Assembly: GCF_900102815.1 (NCBI RefSeq)
Contig: NZ_FNGF01000005.1
Location: forward strand, 434,001 to 498,000
Length of the DNA: 64,000 bases
Origin: Glycomyces sambucus
GTDB taxonomy: Bacteria; Actinomycetota; Actinomycetes; Mycobacteriales; Micromonosporaceae
Reading direction: 5' to 3'
The first letter of the stretch is position 1. Each line of letters opens with the position of its first letter. Under the pieces are notes generated by a model. That model was not told the DNA's origin. It did no database searches and saw only the letters and a list, made by a program, of their open reading frames with translations. The translations under genes and the position numbers were made by a program. Shown piece by piece: positions 17,487-26,644 of this stretch.

Positions 17487-19961
17487 GTGGGATCGATGTG
17501 GGAACCCAGTAACGAGATCGAGCACCGCCTCAGAGAAGCGCTGCGAGCCGAGGACCAGGACGGATACTTCCGCATCCTGGCGCAGATCGAACTCGTGCTC
17601 CCACTGTCCTATGAGGGGGTCAACGGGACGGGTGCGGACACGTGGGCCACGTGGACCACGGACGATCGCACCCATATCCTCGCTTTCACGTCGGAGTCCG
17701 CGCTCCAGGTGTGCTTGCGCGACAACGCCGGATCGTCGCGGAGGGTGACCTTCCAGTCGCTCGCCGAGGCGTGGCCGGACGAGGAGTGGTGGCTCGCGGT
17801 CAACCCGGGCCTCCCGATCGAGGGATACCTGCCCGCGTGGTTCGTCTCCCAGGTCGCCCAGGGCATGACGACCGTCCCGGCCGACCCGGCCCCCGAACCC
17901 GAGGCGTACCCGCAGGACCGCTTCGCGGCCGCGACCCGCAGCGACCCGTTCGCCGAAGGGCAGGACCCCTTCGCGAACCCGCTCGCGCCGGCCGCGGCGC
18001 CCAAGCGCGAGAGCTTCATGCCCCCGCCGCCGCCGATCCCCGACGTCCCGCCCGCGCCGCGCCGCTCCTCGGACCTGAACGGGTCCTCCGGGCAGTCGAC
18101 GGTCGCCGGGACCACCGGCGCGGGCCTGCCGCTGCGCCAGCCGCCGCGCGAGGACGCCGAGCCGCAGGGCTTCAGCGACCAGTTCCAGTCGCAGCCGCCG
18201 GACCAGTCGTTCTCGCCGCAGGGCCCGGGCCTCTCGCAGCCGCAGGGCTTCGCGTCCCAACCGCCGGCCCCCGGATCGCAGCCGCGCGGCTTCTCCCAGC
18301 CCCAGGGGTTCTCCCAGCCCCGCGGGTTCTCGCAGCCGCAGGGCTACTCGGCCCCGTCCCAGCCGCAGGGTTTCTCCCAGCCCCAGGGCTTCGCCTCGCA
18401 GCCCCAGGGCTACGAGCCGTCCCAGCCCCCGGGGTACGCCCCGTCGCAGCCGCAGGGGTACGCGTCCCAGTCGCGCGAGTCCTTCCCGGCCGAGCCGAAC
18501 TGGCCCTCGCCGCAGGACCAGTGGCCCGACGCCCCGGACTGGCTGCGCGACCAGGAGCAGTCGGACCGCTCCGCGCTGCCGACCCGCGCGCCCTCGGCCG
18601 CGGCGTACCCGGAGACGTACTCCTCCGGCGACGCCTTCGGCACGCCTCCCGCGCAGGAGGAGGAGCCGCGCACCGCCGAGTCCTTCGCGTCGATGTCGAG
18701 CGCGTTCGGACGCCGGCCGGCCCCCGAACCCGAGCCGCAGGCCAAGGCCGCGCCGCAGCCGGTGGAGCTCACCGGCGAGACCGCCGAGCCGCTCCTGGCC
18801 GAGGCCGCCTCCACCGGCGACACCGCCGGGTTCCTCCAGACCCTGCTGTGCGCCAGCGTGGTCCTGCCCGTCGGCGACCCGGCCGCCGCCCACATCCGCG
18901 TGGGCGACCCGGCGTTCCGGTGGGCCAGCGACATCGTGGACGGCAACATCGGGATCACGGTGTACACCACCGAGGCCCGCATGGCCGAGCGCTCCGGCGA
19001 GGACACCCCGCACACCACCGTCCCGTTCGGCTGGCTCATCCAGCACTGGCCGGGCCAGGACTACGCGCTGTACGTCAACCCCGGCACCGAGGTCGGCGCG
19101 AACATGTCCGGCCCCGAGATCGAGCCGCTGCTCAAGTGGGCCGAGGCCAAGGACCTGCTCGTGTTCGCCCGCGAGATGGAGAAGCGCCACGCCGCCGCCG
19201 CGCGCGCGGCCTCGCCCGCGCACCGCGTGCAGCCGGTCCTGTGGCAGAAGACCATCCCGCACCACCAGGTGCCGTTCTACCTCGAACGCGGCTACGACCG
19301 GGTCGGCGGCTTCGTGCACCCGGCCGAGGCCGTGGACCACCTGCGCACGCCCGCGCAGCTGTACCTCGCGCTCGGGCTCATCCGCTCCAGCGAGGACTTC
19401 AGCCCCACCGACGACTCGGTGCACGTGCTGCGCTGGATCGGCTACCGCACCGACCTGTACCCGACCGCGATCGGCGGCAACGACTACCCGACCGCGGAGT
19501 CCCGCGGCGGCACCGTGGTCGAGCCCGGCCCGTTCCGCGGCGACGGCTTCGCGCCCTCGGAGTCCCCCGAGGACCGCATCCCCGAGCACAAGGTCGACTC
19601 GGTGCGGCTCCCGCACGGCGCCAAGATCCTCCGGATCGACTCGCGCGGCGAGGTCGCCGAGCTGGCCCTGTACGACTCCGACACCCGCGAGTGGACCCCG
19701 GTCGACGGCGCCTTCGGCGGCCCGGCCGCCATCGAGGCGCCCGGCGCCGCGGCCCTGCCGCCCGCGCCGGCCCCCGGCCCGCCGCCGGCGGGCCCGATGG
19801 GCGAGTCCTTCGGCTACGGCGCCGCCCCGGGCGGGTACGACAGCGCGCTCGGCGAGGCGTGGGGCGACGCGGACGGCCACTACGACCTGGTGCGGCCCGC
19901 ACCCGAGGACCGCGCCGCGACCGTCCTCGACCACCGCACCAGCGACTGGAAGGACGCCTGA
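17487..19961 (+). CDS. Large SseB-domain protein with a PQGF-repeat linker
   Basis: 824 residues from a GTG 4 nt after GGGGGGAAGGG. An N-terminal SseB-like domain (about residues 1-130; [20 protein letters not shown]) and a second copy (about 430-590; [20 protein letters not shown]) are separated by a Pro/Gln/Gly linker with tandem [12 protein letters not shown] repeats (about 225-330). A third segment (about 590-750) adds [17 protein letters not shown]. SseB-domain proteins are common near actinobacterial T7SS genes. Divergence from a mycosin suggests a cytoplasmic role in secretion; the molecular function is unknown. Confidence 0.8.
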   Translation: MGSMWEPSNEIEHRLREALRAEDQDGYFRILAQIELVLPLSYEGVNGTGADTWATWTTDDRTHILAFTSESALQVCLRDNAGSSRRVTFQSLAEAWPDEEWWLAVNPGLPIEGYLPAWFVSQVAQGMTTVPADPAPEPEAYPQDRFAAATRSDPFAEGQDPFANPLAPAAAPKRESFMPPPPPIPDVPPAPRRSSDLNGSSGQSTVAGTTGAGLPLRQPPREDAEPQGFSDQFQSQPPDQSFSPQGPGLSQPQGFASQPPAPGSQPRGFSQPQGFSQPRGFSQPQGYSAPSQPQGFSQPQGFASQPQGYEPSQPPGYAPSQPQGYASQSRESFPAEPNWPSPQDQWPDAPDWLRDQEQSDRSALPTRAPSAAAYPETYSSGDAFGTPPAQEEEPRTAESFASMSSAFGRRPAPEPEPQAKAAPQPVELTGETAEPLLAEAASTGDTAGFLQTLLCASVVLPVGDPAAAHIRVGDPAFRWASDIVDGNIGITVYTTEARMAERSGEDTPHTTVPFGWLIQHWPGQDYALYVNPGTEVGANMSGPEIEPLLKWAEAKDLLVFAREMEKRHAAAARAASPAHRVQPVLWQKTIPHHQVPFYLERGYDRVGGFVHPAEAVDHLRTPAQLYLALGLIRSSEDFSPTDDSVHVLRWIGYRTDLYPTAIGGNDYPTAESRGGTVVEPGPFRGDGFAPSESPEDRIPEHKVDSVRLPHGAKILRIDSRGEVAELALYDSDTREWTPVDGAFGGPAAIEAPGAAALPPAPAPGPPPAGPMGESFGYGAAPGGYDSALGEAWGDADGHYDLVRPAPEDRAATVLDHRTSDWKDA
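18229..18471 (+). repeat. Degenerate tandem repeat encoding SQPQGF units
   Basis: About a dozen imperfect 18-24 nt units encode S-Q-P-Q/R-G-F/Y hexapeptides. The repeat keeps frame in the SseB-like gene and forms a low-complexity linker, so length variation between strains is likely. Confidence 0.75.
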
Positions 19962-20323
19962 TGCGCGACGGCTACATCGCCCGCTGGAAGGGCGCCGAGT
20001 ACGACTCCAGCCCCGACGGGGCGCACGTGCGGCTCTACTCGCCCACCGGCGGTGACGGGTTCGTCCAGGTCGCCGAGGGGCGCTACCGCCGCGGCGTGCC
20101 GATCGGCGAGCTGGAGGACTTCTTCTACGTGCGCACGGTGTGCACCTGGCGCGGGGAGCCGTTCCTGCTGCTGGGGGCCTCCGGCGACTGGTACCGCCTG
20201 GAGTACCGGGGCGGGCGCTCGGACACGGCCCGCGCGCTGGGCCTGGAGCCGTACGACAACGGGGTGTACCAGATCTGGGCCCCGGCCGAAGAGGTCACCG
20301 ACATCAGCGAGCAGTACCTCTAG
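19961..20323 (+). CDS. Conserved hypothetical protein downstream of the SseB protein
   Basis: 120 residues. The ATG shares one base with the upstream stop (TGATG), so the two genes are coupled. It has no signal peptide or membrane segment. It is rich in aromatic residues with short beta-like stretches (YIARWKGAEYDSS, VRTVCTWRGEPFLLLGA, NGVYQIWAPAEEV). I do not recognise a domain. Its link to the SseB protein suggests a cytoplasmic partner in T7SS. Confidence 0.7.
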   Translation: MRDGYIARWKGAEYDSSPDGAHVRLYSPTGGDGFVQVAEGRYRRGVPIGELEDFFYVRTVCTWRGEPFLLLGASGDWYRLEYRGGRSDTARALGLEPYDNGVYQIWAPAEEVTDISEQYL

Positions 20324-20344
20324 GCGCTCCTCGGAACCGTGCTC

Positions 20345-20376
20345 CGCGACCCCGGTCCTCCTGGACCGGGGTCGCG
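20345..20376. terminator. Terminator after the SseB operon
   Basis: 14-bp perfect stem (20345-20358 with 20363-20376) with a TCCT loop, 22 nt past the stop. Confidence 0.8.
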
Positions 20377-20404
20377 CGTCGTCCAGGGGTGCGAGGGCCT
20401 GGAA

Positions 20405-20452
20405 TGCGCCCTGGTCTGTGCCCTGGTCTGTGCCCTGGTCCGTGCCCTGGAC
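20405..20452. repeat. Four tandem copies of a 12-bp unit
   Basis: The units TGCGCCCTGGTC, TGTGCCCTGGTC (twice) and CGTGCCCTGGAC run head to tail between the terminator and the promoter of the next operon. The unit has no internal dyad. It may be a replication-slippage repeat or a multi-site protein target. Confidence 0.8.
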
Positions 20453-20481
20453 GATGCGCATCGACTTGTGTAAATCTGTGT

Positions 20482-20547
20482 AGAGACCGCTTTCAAACGG
20501 ACCCGAGTTTGCTGTATGCTTCACTGGACTGTATGAAAGCGCTTGCC
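20482..20547 (+). promoter_or_regulatory. Promoter flanked by two LacI-type operators
   Basis: TGAAAGCGCTTGCC (20534-20547) matches the LacI-family palindrome TGAAAGCGCTTTCA at 12 of 14 positions. AGAGACCGCTTTCA (20482-20495) is a weaker second site. Between and overlapping them are a -35-like TTTCAA (20491-20496) and -10 TATGCT (20515-20520), 18 nt apart. Binding by a LacI-family repressor is inferred; its gene is not in the window. Confidence 0.65.
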
Positions 20548-20569
20548 TCTTTACTTGGAGCAGATCCCT

Positions 20570-21727
20570 ATGGCAGAGAGAATCACCGTCGGCATCGCCC
20601 TCAACGGGGTGACCGGGCGCATGGGCTACCGCCAGCACCTCGTGCGCTCGCTCCTGGCCATCCGCGAGCAGGGGGGCGTGCAGCGCGCCGACGGCGGCGT
20701 CATCTGGCCCGAGCTGACGCTGGTCGGCCGCAGCGCCGACAAGCTCGCCGCGGTCGCCGATCAGCACGGCCTCGACAAGTACACGACCAGCCTCGACGAG
20801 GCCCTGAACGACGAGTCGATCGGCGTCTACTTCGACGCCCTGACCACCCGGCACCGCCTCGCCGCCGTCAACGCCGCCATCAAGGCCGGCAAGCACGTGT
20901 ACACCGAGAAGCCGATCGCGACCAGCCTGGAGGACGCGCTCTCCCTCGCCCGCACCGCCCGCGACGCCGGCGTCAAGAACGGCGCCGTCGCCGACAAGCT
21001 CTACCTGCCCGGCCTGCGCAAGCTCAAGCGCCTCGTCGACTCCCGCTTCTTCGGGCGGGTCCTGTCCGTGCGCGGCGAGTTCGGCTACTGGGTCTTCGAG
21101 GGGGACTGGCAGGAGGCCCAGCGCCCCTCGTGGAACTACCGCGCCGAGGACGGCGGCGGCATGGTGCTCGACATGTTCCCGCACTGGTCCTATCTGCTCG
21201 AAGGCACGTTCGGCTCGCCGATCGCGTCGGTGATCGCGAACGTGACCACCCACATCCCCGAGCGCTTCGACGAGCAGGGGCGCGCGTACGCCGCGACCGC
21301 CGACGACGCCGCGTACGCGATCTTCGAGCTGGCGGACGGCACCGTCGTCCAGATGAACTCCTCCTGGGCCACCCGCGTCGACCGCGAGGAGCTCGTCGAG
21401 TTCCACGTCGACGGCACCGAGGGCTCGGCGATCGCCGGGCTCCGCAAGGCCCGCGCCCAGCACCGCGCGCACACGCCCAAGCCCGTGTGGAACCCCGACA
21501 TCGACCAGCCGATCCCGTTCCGGCAGCAGTGGCACGAGGTGCCCGACAACGAGGTGTTCGACAACGGCTTCAAACTCCAGTGGGAGGAGTTCCTGCGCCA
21601 CGTGGTGGACGACGAGCCGTGGCACCATGACTTCCTGGCCGCCGCCCGCGGCGTCCAGCTCGCCGAGGCCGGCTACCGGTCCGCGCGCGAGGGCCGCCGC
21701 ATCGAGCTTGAGGAGCTGGTCCTGTGA
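20570..21727 (+). CDS. Gfo/Idh/MocA family sugar dehydrogenase
   Basis: 385 residues from the ATG at 20570, with GGAG about 10 nt upstream. The N-terminal Rossmann domain begins VGIALNGVTGRMGYRQH; EKPIATS is the family's catalytic Lys motif. The C-terminal half is the Gfo/Idh/MocA sheet. It should oxidise a sugar or polyol with NAD(P). It is followed, with stop/start overlaps, by a DUF993 protein and a TIM-barrel isomerase, so the three probably form one catabolic route under the LacI-type operators upstream. Confidence 0.88.
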   Translation: MAERITVGIALNGVTGRMGYRQHLVRSLLAIREQGGVQRADGGVIWPELTLVGRSADKLAAVADQHGLDKYTTSLDEALNDESIGVYFDALTTRHRLAAVNAAIKAGKHVYTEKPIATSLEDALSLARTARDAGVKNGAVADKLYLPGLRKLKRLVDSRFFGRVLSVRGEFGYWVFEGDWQEAQRPSWNYRAEDGGGMVLDMFPHWSYLLEGTFGSPIASVIANVTTHIPERFDEQGRAYAATADDAAYAIFELADGTVVQMNSSWATRVDREELVEFHVDGTEGSAIAGLRKARAQHRAHTPKPVWNPDIDQPIPFRQQWHEVPDNEVFDNGFKLQWEEFLRHVVDDEPWHHDFLAAARGVQLAEAGYRSAREGRRIELEELVL

Positions 21728-22815
21728 CCCGCGAGTTCACCTCCCGCGTCATCTACTCCGCCGCGCACGTCGTCGCGGACCCCTTGGCCGACAACGGCCC
21801 CGGCCGCCCGGCCGCGGTGGACTGGGACGCCACCATCGGGTTCCGGCGCCACCTGTGGGACCTCGGCCTCGGCGTCGCCGACGCCATGGACACCGCCCAG
21901 CGCGGCATGGGCCTCGACTGGGAGGCCACCAAGCAGCTCATCCGCCGCTCGGCGGCGGCCGCCGGGCCGGACGACCTGCTCGCGTGTGGCGTCGGCACCG
22001 ACCAGATCGGCGCGGCCCCCGCGGCGATGGACGACATCCGCGCGGCGTACCTCGAGCAGCTCGCCTTCGTCGAGGACGCGGGCGCGGGCACGATCCTCAT
22101 GTGCTCCAGGGCCCTGGCCGCTTCGGCGAAGGGCCCGGACGAGTACAAGGCCCTCTACGCCGAGCTCCTCGGCGAGGTGAGCGGCAAGGCGATCCTGCAC
22201 TGGCTCGGCCCGATGTTCGACCCGGCGCTCGAAGGCTACTGGGGCGCCGCCGACCTCGACGAGGCCGCGGACGTGTTCGTCGAGATCATCACCGAGAACG
22301 CGGCCAAAGTGGACGGCATCAAGATGAGCCTCCTCGACGCCGACGCCGAGATCGCCCTGCGCCGCAGGCTCCCCGAAGGGGTCCGCTGCTACACCGGCGA
22401 CGACTTCAACTACCCGCGCCTCATCGCGGGCGACGAGTTCGGGTACTCCGACGCGCTCCTGGGGATCTTCGACCCCCTCGCGCCGCTCGCGTCCCGGGCC
22501 GCCAAGCGCCTCGACGAGGGCGACGTCGCGGGCTTCCACGCGATCCTCGATCCGACGGTGCCGTTGGCGCGCAAGGTCTTCGAGGCCCCGACGTTCAACT
22601 ACAAGACCGGCGTGGTGTTCCTCGCGTGGCTCTCGGGCTACCAGGACCACTTCAAGATGGTCGGCGGCCTGGAGTCGGCCCGCTCCATCGAGCACTTCGG
22701 ACAGATCGTCGACCTCGCCCTGGAGGTGAAGCTGTTCCCCGACGAGCAGCTGGCGATCGACCGCTTCAACGCCCTGCTCGCGACCGCGGGCCAGCCCCCG
22801 AGGACCCTCGCATGA
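21724..22815 (+). CDS. DUF993 family protein (aldolase-like)
   Basis: 363 residues from a GTG overlapping the previous stop by 4 nt. DUF993 proteins are related to the dihydrodipicolinate-synthase/N-acetylneuraminate-lyase fold. Recognisable stretches are ACGVGTDQIG, HWLGPMFDPALEGYWG, VDGIKMSLLD (Lys where class I aldolases place the Schiff-base residue) and CYTGDDFNYP. No signal peptide or membrane segment is present. Given its neighbours it may cleave an oxidised sugar product; no substrate is established. Confidence 0.8.
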   Translation: MTREFTSRVIYSAAHVVADPLADNGPGRPAAVDWDATIGFRRHLWDLGLGVADAMDTAQRGMGLDWEATKQLIRRSAAAAGPDDLLACGVGTDQIGAAPAAMDDIRAAYLEQLAFVEDAGAGTILMCSRALAASAKGPDEYKALYAELLGEVSGKAILHWLGPMFDPALEGYWGAADLDEAADVFVEIITENAAKVDGIKMSLLDADAEIALRRRLPEGVRCYTGDDFNYPRLIAGDEFGYSDALLGIFDPLAPLASRAAKRLDEGDVAGFHAILDPTVPLARKVFEAPTFNYKTGVVFLAWLSGYQDHFKMVGGLESARSIEHFGQIVDLALEVKLFPDEQLAIDRFNALLATAGQPPRTLA

Positions 22816-23624
22816 GCGCCGCGGACCGCTTCTCCTTCAACCATGCCACCGCCAAGTTCTGGGACCAGCGCGAGGCCGTCGAGGCGTGCGCGCGGGCCGG
22901 CGCCGGCATCGGCCTGTGGCGCGAACCCTTGCAGGAGATGGGCGTCGAGGCGACCGCGAAACTCGTCCAGGACGCCGGCGTCGCGGTCACGAGCCTGTGC
23001 CGCGGGGGCTTCTTCACCGACCCGACCCCGGAGGCCATCGCGGACAACAAGAGAGCGATCGAGGAGGCCGCCGCGGTCGGCGCCCCGACGCTCGTCCTCG
23101 TCTCCGGGGGCATCCCCGAGGGCGGCACGATCGACACCGCCCGCGAGGGGGTGCGCGAATCCCTCGCCGCCCTCGCCCCCTACGCCCTCGACCACGGCGT
23201 CACCCTCGCGATCGAACCCCTCCACCCGATGTTCGCCAGCGACCGCTGCGTCGTGACGACCCTCGCCGAAGCCCTCGACCTCGCGGCACCGTTCGCCCCC
23301 GAAGCCGTCGGCGTCGTAGTGGACACCTACCACATCTGGTGGGATCCCCAAGTCTGGCAGGGCATCGCACGCGCCGGAGCCGAAGGCCGCATCGCCTCGT
23401 TCCAATTCGCCGACTGGATCACCCCCCTCCCCGCAGGAGTCCTCACCGGCCGCGGCCAACTCGGCGACGGCTGCATCGACTTCAAGCGCTACCTCACCGA
23501 AGTGAACGCCACCGGCTTCACCGGCCCCATCGAGGTAGAACTCTTCAACGACACCCTCTGGGCCCGCCCCGGCCCCGAAGTCTTCGCAGAGACCAAGACC
23601 GCCTTCGAGAACGTCGTATCGTGA
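22812..23624 (+). CDS. Sugar phosphate isomerase/epimerase (AP endonuclease family 2 TIM barrel)
   Basis: 270 residues starting at an ATG that overlaps the DUF993 stop. The xylose-isomerase-like TIM barrel shows metal-ligand motifs AIEPLHPMF, VVDTYHIWWDP, FQFADWI and GCIDFKRY, and IEVELFND near the C-terminus. It likely isomerises, epimerises or eliminates on a 3-keto or keto-sugar made by the dehydrogenase. The last ~350 bp use visibly more A-ending codons than the first half. Confidence 0.87.
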   Translation: MSAADRFSFNHATAKFWDQREAVEACARAGAGIGLWREPLQEMGVEATAKLVQDAGVAVTSLCRGGFFTDPTPEAIADNKRAIEEAAAVGAPTLVLVSGGIPEGGTIDTAREGVRESLAALAPYALDHGVTLAIEPLHPMFASDRCVVTTLAEALDLAAPFAPEAVGVVVDTYHIWWDPQVWQGIARAGAEGRIASFQFADWITPLPAGVLTGRGQLGDGCIDFKRYLTEVNATGFTGPIEVELFNDTLWARPGPEVFAETKTAFENVVS

Positions 23625-23832
23625 CCGAACGCAGTGGCGCGGTCGCGGAGTGAGCGCCGCCCCGCCACCGCGTTCAAGGGGCGCGAAGCGCGGTGCGGCA
23701 CTGGTGTACTCGACTGCTTGCAGAGAGCGACTAGAATCCTAGGGCAAAGCCGACAAACCATGAAAGGCTCCTTGTGCCCCGGATGCCAGTCGAATCCCTG
23801 CTGCCGTTCCCCGTGAACCGAGGAGCGGCACG

Positions 23833-24219
23833 ATGATCGTCGATCCCGACCGTCTCACCGAGGTGTCGAAAGCACTCTTCGCCTCCTCGGGCAACCTCTA
23901 CGACGCGGTGAAGAGGATCGCCGATGAGAGCGGGAGGCTCGAACCAGGCGGTTTCTCCGGAGTCGCCGAGGCCGTCGGAGCCGCCGGTCGGTGGCTGGAC
24001 GATCTGATCGCCGCGCATCGGTGCGACGTCGAGGATTTCGCGATGTTCCTCGCCGTTCACGCCGAGACGATGGTCGAGGCCGACGACTTCACGGCCTCCC
24101 AGTTCGAGCAGTACGCACCTGAGTTCACGGAGGCGCGCGGTGATGCTCCGGCGCCGATCACGCCCGCTACCGCGCCGGAGGACCGGCTCGCGGTCGACGG
24201 CGAGAGCCTGGCGGTCTGA
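23833..24219 (+). CDS. EspC-like type VII secretion target
   Basis: 128 residues. It opens MIVDPDRLTEVSKALFASSG and is helical throughout, with GGFSGVAEAVGAAGRWLDDL in the middle and a disordered acidic, Pro-rich tail. This matches the ESX/EspC-type (PF10824-like) secretion targets that accompany T7SS substrates. It is the first gene of a three-gene unit with single-base or 4-nt overlaps. A -10-like TAGAAT lies at 23732-23737. Confidence 0.75.
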   Translation: MIVDPDRLTEVSKALFASSGNLYDAVKRIADESGRLEPGGFSGVAEAVGAAGRWLDDLIAAHRCDVEDFAMFLAVHAETMVEADDFTASQFEQYAPEFTEARGDAPAPITPATAPEDRLAVDGESLAV

Positions 24220-25931
24220 TGGGCATCACCCACGGCGGTCTGCTCGGAGCCGACTTCGGCCGGCTCGAGATCGTCGCCGAGACCTGGAAGTCGATGGCCG
24301 ACACCCTCGAATCCGAAGCCGGAGCGGTCGAGCAGTGCAAACGCGGGGACGGCGCGAGTCTCGGAGCGGACAACTGGGACGGCGACGCCGCCGAAGCCGG
24401 CCGAGCGAGGGTCCGTGACCTCACCGTCGCTCTTGACGACCGTGCAGCGGAGGCGAGGCGGGTCTGGGCGGCGATCACCGAGGCGGCAGAGGAGTTCGGT
24501 CTCTGCCAGCGCGAATTGCAGGCACTGGTCGAGGAAGCGCCGTCGCGCGGTGTGCAGGTCGCCGAAGACGGCTCCGTCACCACGCCCCATACCGCGTCGA
24601 CCCGACAGCAGCAGCAGGTCGTCATCGTCCGAGGGGAGATCGACGCCGTCCTCGAACGGGCGACCGCGGCCGACGAGGCGCTCAAGGCGGCGATCGGGAT
24701 ATGGGCGGGGACCTTCAGTGAATCCGAACGGCTCGATCTGATCCACGGGGCGGGCGATGAAGCGCAGGAGCTTCACGAGCTGATCGATTCCGGCGCTTCG
24801 CCCGACGCGGTCAACGATTGGTGGAGCGGACTCAGCGAAGCCGAACGTCTCGGCGTCCTCGAAGGAAGCCCGGGATTGATCGCGGGCCTGGACGGCATCC
24901 CCACCGACACCCGCGACGCCGCCAACCGCGACCTCCTCGATTCGGAACTCGACCGCTTCGCCCCGACGCTCGACGGCGACATCGCCTCTCTCGAAGACCG
25001 GATCGCCGAACTGGAAGCCGACTGGGACGAGATCGTCGCCTCCGACGACCGCGAGCGCGCCATGGAACTCGAAGACCTTCAGGCGGAACTGGAGGGCCTT
25101 GAAACCCAGCGCGACCAGCGGGACTCGCTGGCGAACCTCCAGGAGGCGATCGCCGGACGGGCCCCGAGCGGCCAGGAGTACCTCCTGCTCGGCTACGACT
25201 CCGCCGAGGACGGGAAGGCGATCGTCGCCGTCGGCAATCCCGACACCGCCGACAACACCGCGGTCTATGTGCCCGGCACCGGTGCCGACCTCGACGGCGC
25301 GAGCGGAACGCTGCTGGACCGGGTCGACGCCATGGCGACGGACGCATCCCAGCCGGCCGGAAGCGGTGAGACGGCCGTGGTGCTGTGGCTCGGCTACGAC
25401 GCCCCGAACAACCCGATCACCGACTCCCCGAGCATCTCGTACGCCGAAGACGCCTCTGCACCGCTCGCCTCGTTCATGAGCGGTCTCGAAGCGACGAACC
25501 ACGACCCGGACGGAACGACGACCACGGTCGTGGGGCATTCCTACGGCACCACGGTCATCGGCCAGAGCGCCGGCGAACACGGACTCGCCACCGACCAGAT
25601 CGTGGCCGTGGCCAGTCCGGGGATGAACGTGGATCACGCCGGTGAACTCGGCATCGATCCCGACGACTTCTACACGACCACGGCTCCGGGCGACGTCATC
25701 AACGTCGCGGCCGAGACCGGAACGCACGGCGCCGACCCGAACGACAGCGGAGTCAACTGGGACGGTGAGCACGTGGGTGTGGACTGGGAAGGCTTCGGCG
25801 GGAACACCTTCACCAGCGAGGACATGGACGGGAACGCCATCGACATCCACAGCAACTACTGGGATCAAGGCAACATCGCGAGAGAGAACCTCGCGCTCAT
25901 CTTCACCGGCAACGGAGGGCAGGTCGAATGA
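24219..25931 (+). CDS. WXG-like T7SS alpha/beta hydrolase (Abhydrolase_8/DUF1023)
   Basis: 570 residues. The N-terminal ~210 residues are helical with a WxG-like turn (DNWDGDAAEAGRARV). Residues ~270-310 form an acidic coiled coil (IASLEDRIAELEADWDEIV). The C-terminal hydrolase has the nucleophile elbow GHSYGTTVIG (Ser) and VASPGMNVDHAGELG, as in DUF1023 proteins. The enzyme is probably exported by T7SS with its EspC-like partner, acting as an extracellular lipase or esterase, or as a toxin. The C-terminal catalytic Asp/His are not certain from reading alone. Confidence 0.8.
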   Translation: MGITHGGLLGADFGRLEIVAETWKSMADTLESEAGAVEQCKRGDGASLGADNWDGDAAEAGRARVRDLTVALDDRAAEARRVWAAITEAAEEFGLCQRELQALVEEAPSRGVQVAEDGSVTTPHTASTRQQQQVVIVRGEIDAVLERATAADEALKAAIGIWAGTFSESERLDLIHGAGDEAQELHELIDSGASPDAVNDWWSGLSEAERLGVLEGSPGLIAGLDGIPTDTRDAANRDLLDSELDRFAPTLDGDIASLEDRIAELEADWDEIVASDDRERAMELEDLQAELEGLETQRDQRDSLANLQEAIAGRAPSGQEYLLLGYDSAEDGKAIVAVGNPDTADNTAVYVPGTGADLDGASGTLLDRVDAMATDASQPAGSGETAVVLWLGYDAPNNPITDSPSISYAEDASAPLASFMSGLEATNHDPDGTTTTVVGHSYGTTVIGQSAGEHGLATDQIVAVASPGMNVDHAGELGIDPDDFYTTTAPGDVINVAAETGTHGADPNDSGVNWDGEHVGVDWEGFGGNTFTSEDMDGNAIDIHSNYWDQGNIARENLALIFTGNGGQVE

Positions 25932-26644
25932 GGCCCGATTCGCGTCGTGCCCACCACGCCCTGCCCGCCCTCGCGGTCGTTGCCGCGGCCCTAGTCGGAG
26001 GTTGCTCTGAAATGCCCGACGACTCGTCCTCGGAAATGCCCGAACTCGAATTCACGCTCGATGAAGCCTTCATTCGCATGGACGACGCCGTCGCCGAGAC
26101 GATCGCGGGACTTCCGGACTTCCCCGGCTTCCATGAGCGGACGACCCTGAAGTTCGAATGCCCCGACCCGGATCGTGAGTCCTACGAGATCAACTACACC
26201 CTCCCGGAATCGACGATCGGCTCCGAACTGGTCACCGAGGATTACTTCGCCGTGCTCAAGGAGTACTGGCCCTCCCTCGGTTGGGAAGTGCACGGCGAGC
26301 GCGAGTATCCGGACGGCGCGATGAAGGGCATTGAAGCGATCCGGCCGGACGGTGTCAACGTCTGGTACTCGAACATGCTCGGACAGATCGTGATCCACGC
26401 CCAGGTCGCGTGCGTGTCCCCGGGCGGAGGGCCTGTCGAGTGCGGACCCCCGCTGGGCGGGGTCCTTCCCGAAGACGACCGCGCAAGCCACTGCACGGTC
26501 GTCGAGCCGGAGGAGTCCGAGGACGCGAGCGCTGATGCCGCCGCCCCGTTCGAAGACGGGCAGGCGGTGGTCAGGCCGTTCGGGGTGCCGGTTCGAGAAC
26601 CGGAGGCGATCCCGGTGCCGGCTTCATACGACGAGCACCTCTGA
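25928..26644 (+). CDS. Small secreted lipoprotein of the T7SS unit
   Basis: 238 residues; the ATG overlaps the hydrolase stop by 4 nt. The signal peptide (HHALPALAVVAAAL) ends in the lipobox VGGC. The mature part has a Ser/acidic linker then a beta-rich domain (TTLKFECPDPDRESYEINYT, EYWPSLGWEVHGE). I recognise no family. As the last gene after a candidate T7SS hydrolase it could be an immunity or accessory lipoprotein; that is inference from gene order only. Confidence 0.72.
   Translation: MRPDSRRAHHALPALAVVAAALVGGCSEMPDDSSSEMPELEFTLDEAFIRMDDAVAETIAGLPDFPGFHERTTLKFECPDPDRESYEINYTLPESTIGSELVTEDYFAVLKEYWPSLGWEVHGEREYPDGAMKGIEAIRPDGVNVWYSNMLGQIVIHAQVACVSPGGGPVECGPPLGGVLPEDDRASHCTVVEPEESEDASADAAAPFEDGQAVVRPFGVPVREPEAIPVPASYDEHL

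Noticed and set aside
18229-18471. Repeat array that could be mistaken for CRISPR
   Set aside because: The units are contiguous, in frame, and encode SQPQGF hexapeptides; there are no unique spacers.
20405-20452. Short repeats as a CRISPR remnant
   Set aside because: The units are 12 bp with no spacers between them and no cas genes nearby.
24057-25868. A 603-codon open frame on the minus strand
   Set aside because: It is antisense to the T7SS hydrolase, which has recognisable motifs and correct gene overlaps.
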